A stretch of 64,000 bases of DNA from Burkholderiales bacterium. Its GTDB lineage: Bacteria > Pseudomonadota > Gammaproteobacteria > Burkholderiales > Burkholderiaceae_E. Made by a program: the position numbers and the translations under genes. The notes beneath the pieces were generated by a model. The model did not search any database. It worked only from the letters and a program-made list of their open reading frames with translations, and was not told where the DNA came from. Location of the stretch: positions 62,001 to 126,000 of the forward strand of contig JAIYCW010000067.1 of the NCBI GenBank assembly GCA_027487815.1, read 5' to 3'. This document shows, piece by piece, positions 57,021 through 64,000 of the stretch (position 1 is its first letter; each line of letters opens with the position of its first letter).

Positions 57021-58178
57021 ATGACCGCCCCGGACCTCTCGGCCGATGAAAAGCGATTGTTTCGCCTGTTTGATATCTGGCGAGTGATTTGTGCCTTTGT
57101 AGTTGCCCTGTCGCATGCCCAGGCCATGGAGTTACTGGATTGGCCGGGCCCGCTGGGGCAAGCAGCGCATCATGCGGTGATCGTATTTTTTGTGATTTCG
57201 GGCTACAGCGTGAGTTACTCCTCGCGCTCTAAAACCTCCACCCAGTCCTTTTTAGCGCAACGGTTTTCACGCCTTTGGGCCACTACCGTGCCGGTTCTGC
57301 TGCTGGCGTTGGTGATCGGTCTGGCTGCTCGTTCGCAGGGCTGGGACGCACTGGATGATTGGACCATCAATAAGTGGTACCTGCACCTGCCATTTAATGC
57401 CTTGTTCCTTGGGCAGTTCGGGCCCTGGGCCATGTCGCCTTTTGGACTGGTGCCGTATTGGTCTTTGGCCTATGAAGCCTGGTACTACCTGTTTTTTGCA
57501 GCGTTGATGCTTGATGGTTCCCGGCCTTGGCACCGGGGCGCGCTGGCACTTATGCTGATTGCCCTGGCCCCAAGAATGATCCTGCTATTGCCTTGCTGGC
57601 TGGCCGGGGTCGCCCTGCATCGCTGGACCCTCACCCGATCGCCTCCGGCACCTTCCACTGCACGACTGGTCATTACCCCACTGGTGTTCTGCGCGCTTTG
57701 CCTGGGCCTCTACATCGTCGCACTAGCTCCCCTTCTTCATTTCACAAGCGATATCAGCGCGCAGTGGGCCGAGCAACTCAAGCATTGGGGCGAGGCACGC
57801 CTCACGGCCCCATGGACTGGGCTGAGCAATCTGGGATATTCCAAATGGTTTGTGGGTGACTGGATCCTCGCCCTGATTTTCAGCCTCACCATCGCCGCGG
57901 CAATCGTCAGGCTCAATATTTCAGCTAGCAGTTCATCACGGGTAGAGCAAGGTTGGCGAACGCTTGCCAATCTTAGCTTCGGGGTATACCTGCTCCACTA
58001 TCCTGCGCTCAAAATTCTGCAATTTGCCGGCCTGGGAGAACTTCCGGCTGGCCCTCGCGCCGCAGGCTTGCTGCTGGCTCTGGCTGCCATCCTGGGCTTT
58101 AGCCAACTATGCGAATTCACCCGGCCCTGGTGGCGGCGTCAATTGAGTCGACCACTGAGCCCATCCGTCAAGCCTTGA
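57021..58178 (+). CDS. Acyltransferase family 3 membrane protein
   Basis: This 385-residue membrane protein has about ten hydrophobic segments. It starts at ATG 57021 behind CCAGGAAT; a TTG at 57000 is possible. The N-terminal helix FDIWRVICAFVVALSHAQAM carries the conserved Arg and His of family 3 acyltransferases (OafA/NodX type). Near the first loop is SYSSRSKTSTQSFLAQRFSRLW. Members O-acetylate or acylate surface polysaccharides or lipids. No polysaccharide genes are nearby, so its substrate is unknown. Convergent with the dehydrogenase gene, overlapping it by 11 bp. Confidence 0.88.
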   Translation: MTAPDLSADEKRLFRLFDIWRVICAFVVALSHAQAMELLDWPGPLGQAAHHAVIVFFVISGYSVSYSSRSKTSTQSFLAQRFSRLWATTVPVLLLALVIGLAARSQGWDALDDWTINKWYLHLPFNALFLGQFGPWAMSPFGLVPYWSLAYEAWYYLFFAALMLDGSRPWHRGALALMLIALAPRMILLLPCWLAGVALHRWTLTRSPPAPSTARLVITPLVFCALCLGLYIVALAPLLHFTSDISAQWAEQLKHWGEARLTAPWTGLSNLGYSKWFVGDWILALIFSLTIAAAIVRLNISASSSSRVEQGWRTLANLSFGVYLLHYPALKILQFAGLGELPAGPRAAGLLLALAAILGFSQLCEFTRPWWRRQLSRPLSPSVKP

Positions 58179-61100
58179 GCAAAGCCCGAAGCACCGTGGC
58201 CACATGCCGCACCTTGCGCTCACCAAGCTCTTCGATCTGATGCCTGCAGCTGGTGCCATCCGCCACTATCCATGCTGCTTCATCCGCCTTGCGCACCGCC
58301 GGTAGCAAACTCAATTCAGCCATGGCGCGTGAAGCCTGCACGTGCTCGGCTTCATAGCCAAAAGCACCAGCCATGCCACAACAGCTCGATTCAATTACCT
58401 GCACCGATACCTGGGGAATGCGCTTTAACACCCGCAACACGGGCGCAAAAGCATCCAGCGCCTTTTGATGGCAATGGCCGTGAACATGCAAGGCCGGGGT
58501 GGGCAAGCTTTGCCAGCTGCGCATCCACCCATCGAGTTTTCCACCCAGCATTTCGCGATCCAGGAACTCCTCAAACAGCATGCTTGCACCCGCAATACGC
58601 TCAGCCTGCTCACCCAGCCTGAGCGCCAAATGCTCATCGCGCAGGCTCAGCAGGCAGGAAGGCTCGAGTCCAACAATCGTGGCGCCCCGCTCCACATGAG
58701 GCAGCAAAGCTTGCATGGTGCGCAAGGCTTCCTCGCGGGCCCGCTCCACCATTCCAGTGGATAGGTAGGTCCGGCCACAACACAAGGGCCGTTGTGGCTG
58801 ATCATTGCTGCGCGCCACCACTACACGATAGCCGGCGGATTGCAGCACGGCTTGCGCATCATCAAGAATCTGCGGATCAAACACATTATTGAAGGTATCG
58901 ACCCACAACACCACTTCGCCCAAGCCATTGGCCTGCACAGACGGCTCGGAGTTAATTGGCTGCTCCGAGAAAAAACTGCGCCCTGACCAATGGGGCAATT
59001 GCCGCTGCGCGCTAAAACCCAGCACCTTTTCACCCAGCCATCCCAGCGCAGATATTCGGTTGCGAAGATTCAGCAGCGGCGCGAGCCGTGCGCCCCAGGC
59101 GGCATAGCGAGGAAGATAAGCCACCAGTTTGTCGCGCAAACTCCAGCCGTGTTTTTGATGCCAATGGTGCGCCACTTCAATTTTCATGCGCGCCATATCC
59201 ACGCCGGTAGGGCAATCCCGCTTGCAGCCTTTGCATCCGACGCATAGATCCATCGCGGCCTTCACTTGCGTGGAGGCAATGCCTTCATCATCGAGCTGCC
59301 CGGTAAGCGCCATGCGCAGCGTGTTGGCTCGCCCACGCGTGAGGTGTTGCTCATCGCGGCTGATGCGATAACTCGGGCACATCGTGCCTGCATCAAACTT
59401 GCGGCAATGCCCGTTGTTGTTGCACATCTCGACCGCTTTGGCCAAGCCTTGAGCCGGATCACCGCCGGTGCCAGGTGCCGAAATCGCTTCAGTTACCGGA
59501 TGGTTTTGCACATTCCATGCCGACCAGTCGAGCGCTGTTGTTAAAGGGGTAGCCTGATAGCCCGGCTTGAAGCGAAACAAGCTGGCCTCGTCCATTTTTG
59601 TGGCGCGCACAATCTTGCCCGGATTCATCAGGCCCTTGGGGTCAAACTTATCCTTGACCTCCTCAAATGCGCGGGTCAAACGCTCGCCGAATTGCCAACC
59701 AACCCACTCACTGCGCACCAGCCCATCGCCATGCTCGCCAGAAAACGCGCCTTTATATTTGCGTACCAAAAGCGCGGCCTCTTCAGCGATATGCCGCATC
59801 TTGGCCGCGCCGCCCTGCTCGCCCGCCTGCCGCATATCCAGGATCGGGCGCACATGCAAAGTGCCCACCGATGCATGGGCATACCAGGTGCCTCGCGTGC
59901 CGTGTCGTGCGAACACTTCAGTGAGCGCATCTGTGTATTGCGCGAGATGCTCAAGCGGCACAGCGCAATCTTCAATAAAACTCACTGGCTTGCCATCGCC
60001 CTTCAAGCTCATCATGATGTTGAGGCCCGCCTTGCGCACCTCCCACAAGGCCTTTTGATGGGTCTCATCGCGCATTGCAACCACCGTGCCGGGCAAGCCC
60101 AGATCACCCATCAGCTCGACCAATCGATCAACCCCGGCGTCACATTCGCCAGACTCCTGCCCGGAAAACTCAACCAACAGAATCGCCTCGGGAGTGCGGG
60201 CGGATGGATCAACGAGTGCGGTTTCAATTACTTGCTTGAAGGCAGGATTAAAACGCGCCAAATCGATCATGGTCCGGTCCACCAACTCAACAGCGACCGG
60301 CCCAAGCTTCACGATGTGTTGCGCACTATCCATCGCGCGATGAAAGCTTGCAAAATTCACCACGCCCAGGCGCTTGTGCAGCGGTAAGCGTGCCAGCTTG
60401 AGATGCAGGCGCCGGGTCCAGGCCAGCGTACCTTCACTGCCTACTAGCAGGTGCGCAAGATTCACGGAGTTATCGGTGGTGTAAGGGCGCTCGGAGCGTG
60501 GCTCGAACACATCGAGGTTGTAGCCTCCAACGCGACGCATCACCGTGGGCCACATGCGCTTGATCTCATCGCTCTCGCGTTGACCGATGGAAAACAAATC
60601 CGATACCAACTGCCCGGTGCGCGCCGAGCGCATGGGGCGACTCGCCTTGGCACCAAAGGGACCAAAAAACTCCTGCGTGCCATCGGCAAGAATCGCATCG
60701 ATGCCCAACACGTTGTGCACCATGTTGCCGTAGGCCAGCGATCGCGAGCCGCACGAGTTGTTGCCTGCCATCCCCCCAAGGGTGGCCTGCGCAGCGGTGG
60801 AAACATCCACTGCAAACCACCAGCCTTTCGCCTTGAGCGCAGCATTCAAATGATCCAGCACCATGCCGGGTTGCACCTCGGCCACCCCAGCTTGGGCGTC
60901 TACTGCGATCAGATTGCGCAAGTGCTTGGTGGTGTCAATCACCAGCGCCTCGCCCACCGTCTGGCCGCACTGGCTTGTGCCACCCCCGCGCGCAAGCACC
61001 GGCACATTCATTTCATTGGCCAGATCAAGCGTCGCCTGCACATCCTCCTCATCGGCCGGCACCACCACGCCTACCGGCTCGATCTGATAGATCGAAGCAT

Positions 61101-61272
61101 CCGTGCTGTAGCGGGCTCGCGATCCGGCATCAAACAACACCTCGCCTCGCAAGGTGCGTCTGAGCCTGGTCGCTAGTCGTGACCGCTCCAATCCAGCGCT
61201 GCGCACCGGACGCACCGAGGAAGAAGACTGCGCATTGGAGTTGGTATCGAACAGGGGATCGCGCATGTTCAT
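58168..61272 (-). CDS. FAD-linked oxidase with 4Fe-4S and CCG domains (YdiJ-like)
   Basis: This 1034-residue dehydrogenase has an FAD-binding PCMH domain (about 65-285) with LARGGGTSQCG, an FAD-oxidase C-terminal domain (to about 555) with GEHGDGLVRSEW, two iron-sulfur motifs (Cys617/623/632 and CVGCKGCKRDCP at 677-687), then two CCG-type cysteine-rich repeats (LCCGRTY, SSCCGMAG). The layout matches YdiJ and D-2-hydroxyacid dehydrogenases that pass electrons to the respiratory chain. It overlaps the GntR gene as ATGA. In context it probably oxidises a 2-hydroxy acid, substrate unknown. Confidence 0.92.
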   Translation of the reverse strand: MNMRDPLFDTNSNAQSSSSVRPVRSAGLERSRLATRLRRTLRGEVLFDAGSRARYSTDASIYQIEPVGVVVPADEEDVQATLDLANEMNVPVLARGGGTSQCGQTVGEALVIDTTKHLRNLIAVDAQAGVAEVQPGMVLDHLNAALKAKGWWFAVDVSTAAQATLGGMAGNNSCGSRSLAYGNMVHNVLGIDAILADGTQEFFGPFGAKASRPMRSARTGQLVSDLFSIGQRESDEIKRMWPTVMRRVGGYNLDVFEPRSERPYTTDNSVNLAHLLVGSEGTLAWTRRLHLKLARLPLHKRLGVVNFASFHRAMDSAQHIVKLGPVAVELVDRTMIDLARFNPAFKQVIETALVDPSARTPEAILLVEFSGQESGECDAGVDRLVELMGDLGLPGTVVAMRDETHQKALWEVRKAGLNIMMSLKGDGKPVSFIEDCAVPLEHLAQYTDALTEVFARHGTRGTWYAHASVGTLHVRPILDMRQAGEQGGAAKMRHIAEEAALLVRKYKGAFSGEHGDGLVRSEWVGWQFGERLTRAFEEVKDKFDPKGLMNPGKIVRATKMDEASLFRFKPGYQATPLTTALDWSAWNVQNHPVTEAISAPGTGGDPAQGLAKAVEMCNNNGHCRKFDAGTMCPSYRISRDEQHLTRGRANTLRMALTGQLDDEGIASTQVKAAMDLCVGCKGCKRDCPTGVDMARMKIEVAHHWHQKHGWSLRDKLVAYLPRYAAWGARLAPLLNLRNRISALGWLGEKVLGFSAQRQLPHWSGRSFFSEQPINSEPSVQANGLGEVVLWVDTFNNVFDPQILDDAQAVLQSAGYRVVVARSNDQPQRPLCCGRTYLSTGMVERAREEALRTMQALLPHVERGATIVGLEPSCLLSLRDEHLALRLGEQAERIAGASMLFEEFLDREMLGGKLDGWMRSWQSLPTPALHVHGHCHQKALDAFAPVLRVLKRIPQVSVQVIESSCCGMAGAFGYEAEHVQASRAMAELSLLPAVRKADEAAWIVADGTSCRHQIEELGERKVRHVATVLRALLKA

Positions 61273-61970
61273 AGTGCCACCTTCGTTTCAGCGCGAATCA
61301 GCTCCCATTGCTCCAGCACCGCATCACGCTTGTGGCGCAAATGCTGCTCAAGCAAGCCGCGCAAACGCGCAGCATCCTGGGCCCGCAGTGCCTCGATCAT
61401 CGCTCCGTGCTCAAGCACTGCGGCATCCCATTTGGCCCGATCAAAGTTCGAACGAAACCGCAAACTCTGCAAGCGTCCATTCAAGCGCGCATAGGTTTCC
61501 ATGAGTACCGGATTGCGCGCGCTGGCATTGATCGCGGCGTGAATCTGCCGGTTCAAGCGGTAGTAGTTAGGCAAGTCGCGGCGTCGATGCGCAGCCAGCA
61601 TTTCCAGATGCAAGGCTTCAATCTCGACAAGTTCGGCCTCGGTGCGGCGCTGAGCAGCCAGCTCACCTGACAAGCCTTCGAGACTGGCCATCAACTCGAA
61701 TAGATGCGCGACATGCTCACGCTCAAGGCTCGCCACGCTCGCGCCGCGGTTAGCGTGCAGATCAATCAAATTCTCGCCTGCCAGTTGCTTTAGCGCTTCG
61801 CGCAATGGAGTGCGCGACACGCCCAGCTCTTCGCAAAGAACGCGCTCGTTGAGCTTGGCGCCAGGGGCGAGATGCCCTTCAGTAATTAGATCGCGGATCC
61901 GATCAGCCACCTCCTCATGCAGAACGCGGCGCTGCAATGGATGAAAAAGAGGCTCAACAATGTTTTGCAT
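61269..61970 (-). CDS. GntR-family transcription regulator, FCD/FadR subgroup
   Basis: This 233-residue protein has a winged helix (about 14-75) with VADRIRDLITEGHLAPGAKLNERVL and VSRTPLREALKQLAGENLIDL. A helical FCD ligand-binding domain (about 85-225) carries Asp/His positions of the metal-dependent type (HAAINASARN, AVLEHGAMIEALRAQDAARL). Likely a repressor relieved by a carboxylate. It starts the divergent operon with the dehydrogenase; the repeated TTGCATACAA boxes around its start are candidate operators. Confidence 0.92.
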   Translation of the reverse strand: MQNIVEPLFHPLQRRVLHEEVADRIRDLITEGHLAPGAKLNERVLCEELGVSRTPLREALKQLAGENLIDLHANRGASVASLEREHVAHLFELMASLEGLSGELAAQRRTEAELVEIEALHLEMLAAHRRRDLPNYYRLNRQIHAAINASARNPVLMETYARLNGRLQSLRFRSNFDRAKWDAAVLEHGAMIEALRAQDAARLRGLLEQHLRHKRDAVLEQWELIRAETKVAL

Positions 61971-61974
61971 ACAA
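61963..61974. promoter_or_regulatory. Candidate GntR operator, box 1
   Basis: TTTTGCATACAA, with TTG-N4-CAA symmetry, overlaps the GntR start codon. The same 12-mer occurs again 57 bp away. Confidence 0.5.
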
Positions 61975-62019
61975 TTAGATCTTCTCGAGTAAGAAGCTCA
62001 ACATCTGGACTTTCCAGAT

Positions 62020-62031
62020 TTTTGCATACAA
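62020..62031. promoter_or_regulatory. Candidate GntR operator, box 2
   Basis: A second perfect TTTTGCATACAA in the promoter region of the divergent aminotransferase gene, 26 bp before its ATG. Repeated identical boxes in a GntR intergenic region are what an autoregulated divergent promoter would show. Confidence 0.55.
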
Positions 62032-62057
62032 AATACAAAAAGTCATCGGAGAACATC

Positions 62058-63287
62058 ATGAAACTTGCCCACGGCATCAGCCTGAACGGTCATTCCAGCG
62101 GTCGTCATTTCCTGCAAATCCCCGGGCCAAGCACCACGCCCGATCGCATCTTGCGGGCCATGGACTACCCCACGATTGATCATCGGGGGCCCGAATTTCA
62201 AAAGCTGGCCCAGGCGGTACTGGCTGGGATCAAAAGAATTTTCCAAACCCAACATCCGGTCGTGATTTTCCCGGCCTCGGGCACTGGCGCGTGGGAAGCT
62301 GCTTTGGTCAATGCCCTGTCGCCCGGCGACGCAGTGCTCATGTGCGAAACCGGGCACTTTGCGAGCCTGTGGAAAAAGATGGCAGACCGGCTCGGGTTTG
62401 TCGTGGAGTTTGTGCCCGGCGATTGGCGTCATGGCGTGGATGCAGATCAGCTGGAAGCGATCCTGCGCGCAGATACCGGTCATCGATTCAAGGCCGTTGC
62501 GGTAGTGCATAACGAAACCTCAACTGGCGTTACCAGCCAGATCCCGTTAGTGCGCGCAGCAATTGATGCGGCCCGCCATCCGGCGCTATTGATGGTCGAC
62601 TCCATTTCGGGGCTGGGCTCGGCGCAATACAAACACGATGCCTGGGGCGTTGACGTGACCGTGTCGGGTTCGCAGAAAGGTTTGATGCTGCCGCCCGGCT
62701 TGTCTTTCAATGCCCTGAGCCCAAAAGCGATTGAAGCTGCCAAGCATTCCCGCTCCCCGCGAAGCTATTGGGATTGGGCCGAGCAGCTTGGCATGAATGC
62801 CAATGGCTGGTTTCCCTACACCCCGGCCACCAGCCTCCTATATGGCCTACACGAGGCTATCGCCATGCTGGAGGAAGAAGGCCTGGATACCGTCTTTGCG
62901 CGTCACCAGCGCCATGCCGCAGCTACCCGTGCCGCAGTACAAGCCTGGGGCCTGGAAGTGCTGTGTTTGAACCCTGCCGAATACAGCCCGGTACTCACTG
63001 CCGCGCTTATGCCCGCTGGCCACAATGCAGACGAAGTACGTCGTCAAGCGCTTGCAAACTTCAATCTATCCCTGGGCCAAGGCCTATCAAAGGTAAGCGG
63101 CAAGGTGTTTCGCATCGGGCACTTGGGAGACTTCAACGACCTCACCTTGCTCGGTGCGCTGGCAGGAGTTGAAATGGCTCTGGGTTTAGCCAATGTGCCC
63201 CACCATAAAGCCGGCGTGCAAGCAGCAATGACTCACCTTCAATCCACAGCGCCTTCAGCTCATGCGATGATCAAGGCCGCCGCTTAG
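62058..63287 (+). CDS. Class V aminotransferase (alanine/serine-glyoxylate type)
   Basis: This 409-residue PLP enzyme starts at ATG 62058, after the operator box; the frame upstream overlaps gntR and is spurious. Motifs: FLQIPGPSTTPDRILRAMDY, the cofactor region FPASGTGAWEAAL, and SGSQKGLMLPPGLSF carrying the Lys that binds PLP. The family includes serine- or alanine-glyoxylate and related omega-amino acid transaminases. With the YdiJ-like oxidase and TctC receptor it probably funnels a hydroxy- or amino-acid into central metabolism; the substrate is open. Confidence 0.88.
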   Translation: MKLAHGISLNGHSSGRHFLQIPGPSTTPDRILRAMDYPTIDHRGPEFQKLAQAVLAGIKRIFQTQHPVVIFPASGTGAWEAALVNALSPGDAVLMCETGHFASLWKKMADRLGFVVEFVPGDWRHGVDADQLEAILRADTGHRFKAVAVVHNETSTGVTSQIPLVRAAIDAARHPALLMVDSISGLGSAQYKHDAWGVDVTVSGSQKGLMLPPGLSFNALSPKAIEAAKHSRSPRSYWDWAEQLGMNANGWFPYTPATSLLYGLHEAIAMLEEEGLDTVFARHQRHAAATRAAVQAWGLEVLCLNPAEYSPVLTAALMPAGHNADEVRRQALANFNLSLGQGLSKVSGKVFRIGHLGDFNDLTLLGALAGVEMALGLANVPHHKAGVQAAMTHLQSTAPSAHAMIKAAA

Positions 63288-63343
63288 GCTGCGGTATCAG
63301 ATTCGCAATATACAAACACTACAAAAGACCCCAGGAGACTTCA

Positions 63344-64000
63344 ATGAACCGCCCAATCCACCACGGTAAGCGCCAGATCCTGAATGCACTCGCAGCCGGT
63401 GGCGCCGCTTCGGGCCTAAGTGCAGCATGGCCCGGCCTCGCATTGGCGCAGGGCCAGCCCGCTGCCTCGGCTCAAACTTACCCCAATAAACCGATCCGCC
63501 TGCTGGTGGGTTTTGCCCCTGGTGGCGGCACCGACATTATTGCGCGTGCTTTAGCGCCGCGTTTATCTGAGCTGCTGGGTCAATCGGTGGTGGTTGAAAA
63601 TCGCGCTGGTGCCTCGGGCACGATTGCCGCAGATATGGTGGCCAAGTCAGCCCCCGATGGCTACACCCTGGCCATGGGACACTCCAACCCCAATGCGCTC
63701 AGCCCGCAGGTGTTGGGCAAGGTGCCCTACGATCCAGCCAATGACTTTTCACCGATTACTTATATCGGCTACGTACCCAATGTGCTGGCGGTGCACCCCT
63801 CGGTCAACGTCAACTCCGTGGAGCAATTGGTCGCGCTCGCCCGCTCCAAGCCCGGAGTCCTCACCTATGCTTCTTCCGGCATTGGCAGCACCCAGCATGT
63901 GGCGGGAGCGCTTTTTAGTGCGATCACCAAAACCCAGATCATCCATATTCCCTACAAGGGCAGTGGCCAGGCAATTGGTGATTTGCTCGCCGGGCAGGTC
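63344..64000 (+). CDS. Bug/TctC-family receptor, 3' end outside the window
   Basis: The first 219 codons are visible. It starts at ATG 63344 behind CCAGGAGACTTCA. The N-terminus has a long hydrophobic signal region (ILNALAAGGAASGLS, GLALAQGQ), then YPNKPIRLLVGFAPGGGTDIIAR, VENRAGASGTIAADMVAKSA and VPYDPANDFSPITY: a Bug receptor. It lies 56 bp after the aminotransferase and is probably in the same GntR-controlled unit, so it may bind the substrate of that pathway. A TATACAA-like sequence lies in the gap before it (about 63309-63315). Confidence 0.9.
   Translation, partial: MNRPIHHGKRQILNALAAGGAASGLSAAWPGLALAQGQPAASAQTYPNKPIRLLVGFAPGGGTDIIARALAPRLSELLGQSVVVENRAGASGTIAADMVAKSAPDGYTLAMGHSNPNALSPQVLGKVPYDPANDFSPITYIGYVPNVLAVHPSVNVNSVEQLVALARSKPGVLTYASSGIGSTQHVAGALFSAITKTQIIHIPYKGSGQAIGDLLAGQV

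Overview
The window looks like a chromosomal segment of a betaproteobacterium, most likely order Burkholderiales. The main reasons are the Bug/TctC-type tripartite tricarboxylate receptors, several Liv-type ABC systems, a bacterial 3-hydroxyanthranilate dioxygenase, a DUF1631 protein, and remnants of the gene order tkt-gap-pgk-pyk-fba-purC-purE-purK-sua5 typical of that group. Base composition is fairly even and coding density is high. No rRNA, tRNA, CRISPR array, transposase or integrase was seen. The first gene (histidine kinase) and the last (TctC-like receptor) are cut by the window edges.

Layout. 1-8674: a truncated sensor kinase, a MORN-like secreted protein on the other strand, then a forward run of alpha/beta hydrolase, 3-hydroxyanthranilate dioxygenase, a complete five-gene Liv-type ABC transporter and an ABM-domain protein. 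8799-17135: a hybrid sensor kinase, a 1935-residue protein joining GMC oxidoreductase, two membrane segments, a PHA-synthase-like hydrolase and a PhoD-like phosphatase, and a convergent NarL-type regulator. 17201-20841 (minus): sua5, purK, purE, purC. 20875-24259 (plus): GST-like protein, secreted amidohydrolase with a YtkA-like tail, di-heme peroxidase. 24325-28498 (minus): OmpA-like protein, small periplasmic protein, TctC receptor, chorismate mutase, class II aldolase. 28602-31471: DUF2165 protein, SRPBCC protein, YciI/DGPF protein and an ECF42-like sigma factor.

31531-39014 is a self-contained inducible uptake and hydrolysis operon. It holds a nitrilase-family amidase, a binding protein, LivH, a LivM-LivG fusion, LivF, an AmiC-like sensor and an AmiR-like ANTAR antiterminator. 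Its leader has consecutive hairpins with near-identical ACAT loops followed by a rho-independent terminator. This is the RNA architecture expected of an ANTAR target, so the last gene of the operon probably controls readthrough at its start.

39053-50002 (minus): pyruvate kinase; a lipid cluster (sterol-desaturase-like protein, SDR, hydrolase, WS/DGAT acyltransferase); pgk; gap; tkt. A small secreted protein is encoded on the plus strand between pgk and gap. Downstream of gap are two 129-bp tandem units, each carrying an in-frame copy of the gap C-terminal tail plus a strong hairpin. 50090-58178: rsmE, a YidB-like protein, a secreted barnase-type RNase with barstar inhibitor, a DUF1631 protein, malic enzyme MaeB and an acyltransferase. 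58168-64000: a GntR-controlled catabolic locus with a YdiJ-like FAD/Fe-S dehydrogenase, a class V aminotransferase and a second TctC receptor.

The most unusual items are the three-enzyme fusion with its flanking two-component system, the ANTAR-type leader, and the duplicated gap tails. All assignments come from reading motifs and context; no database search was run.
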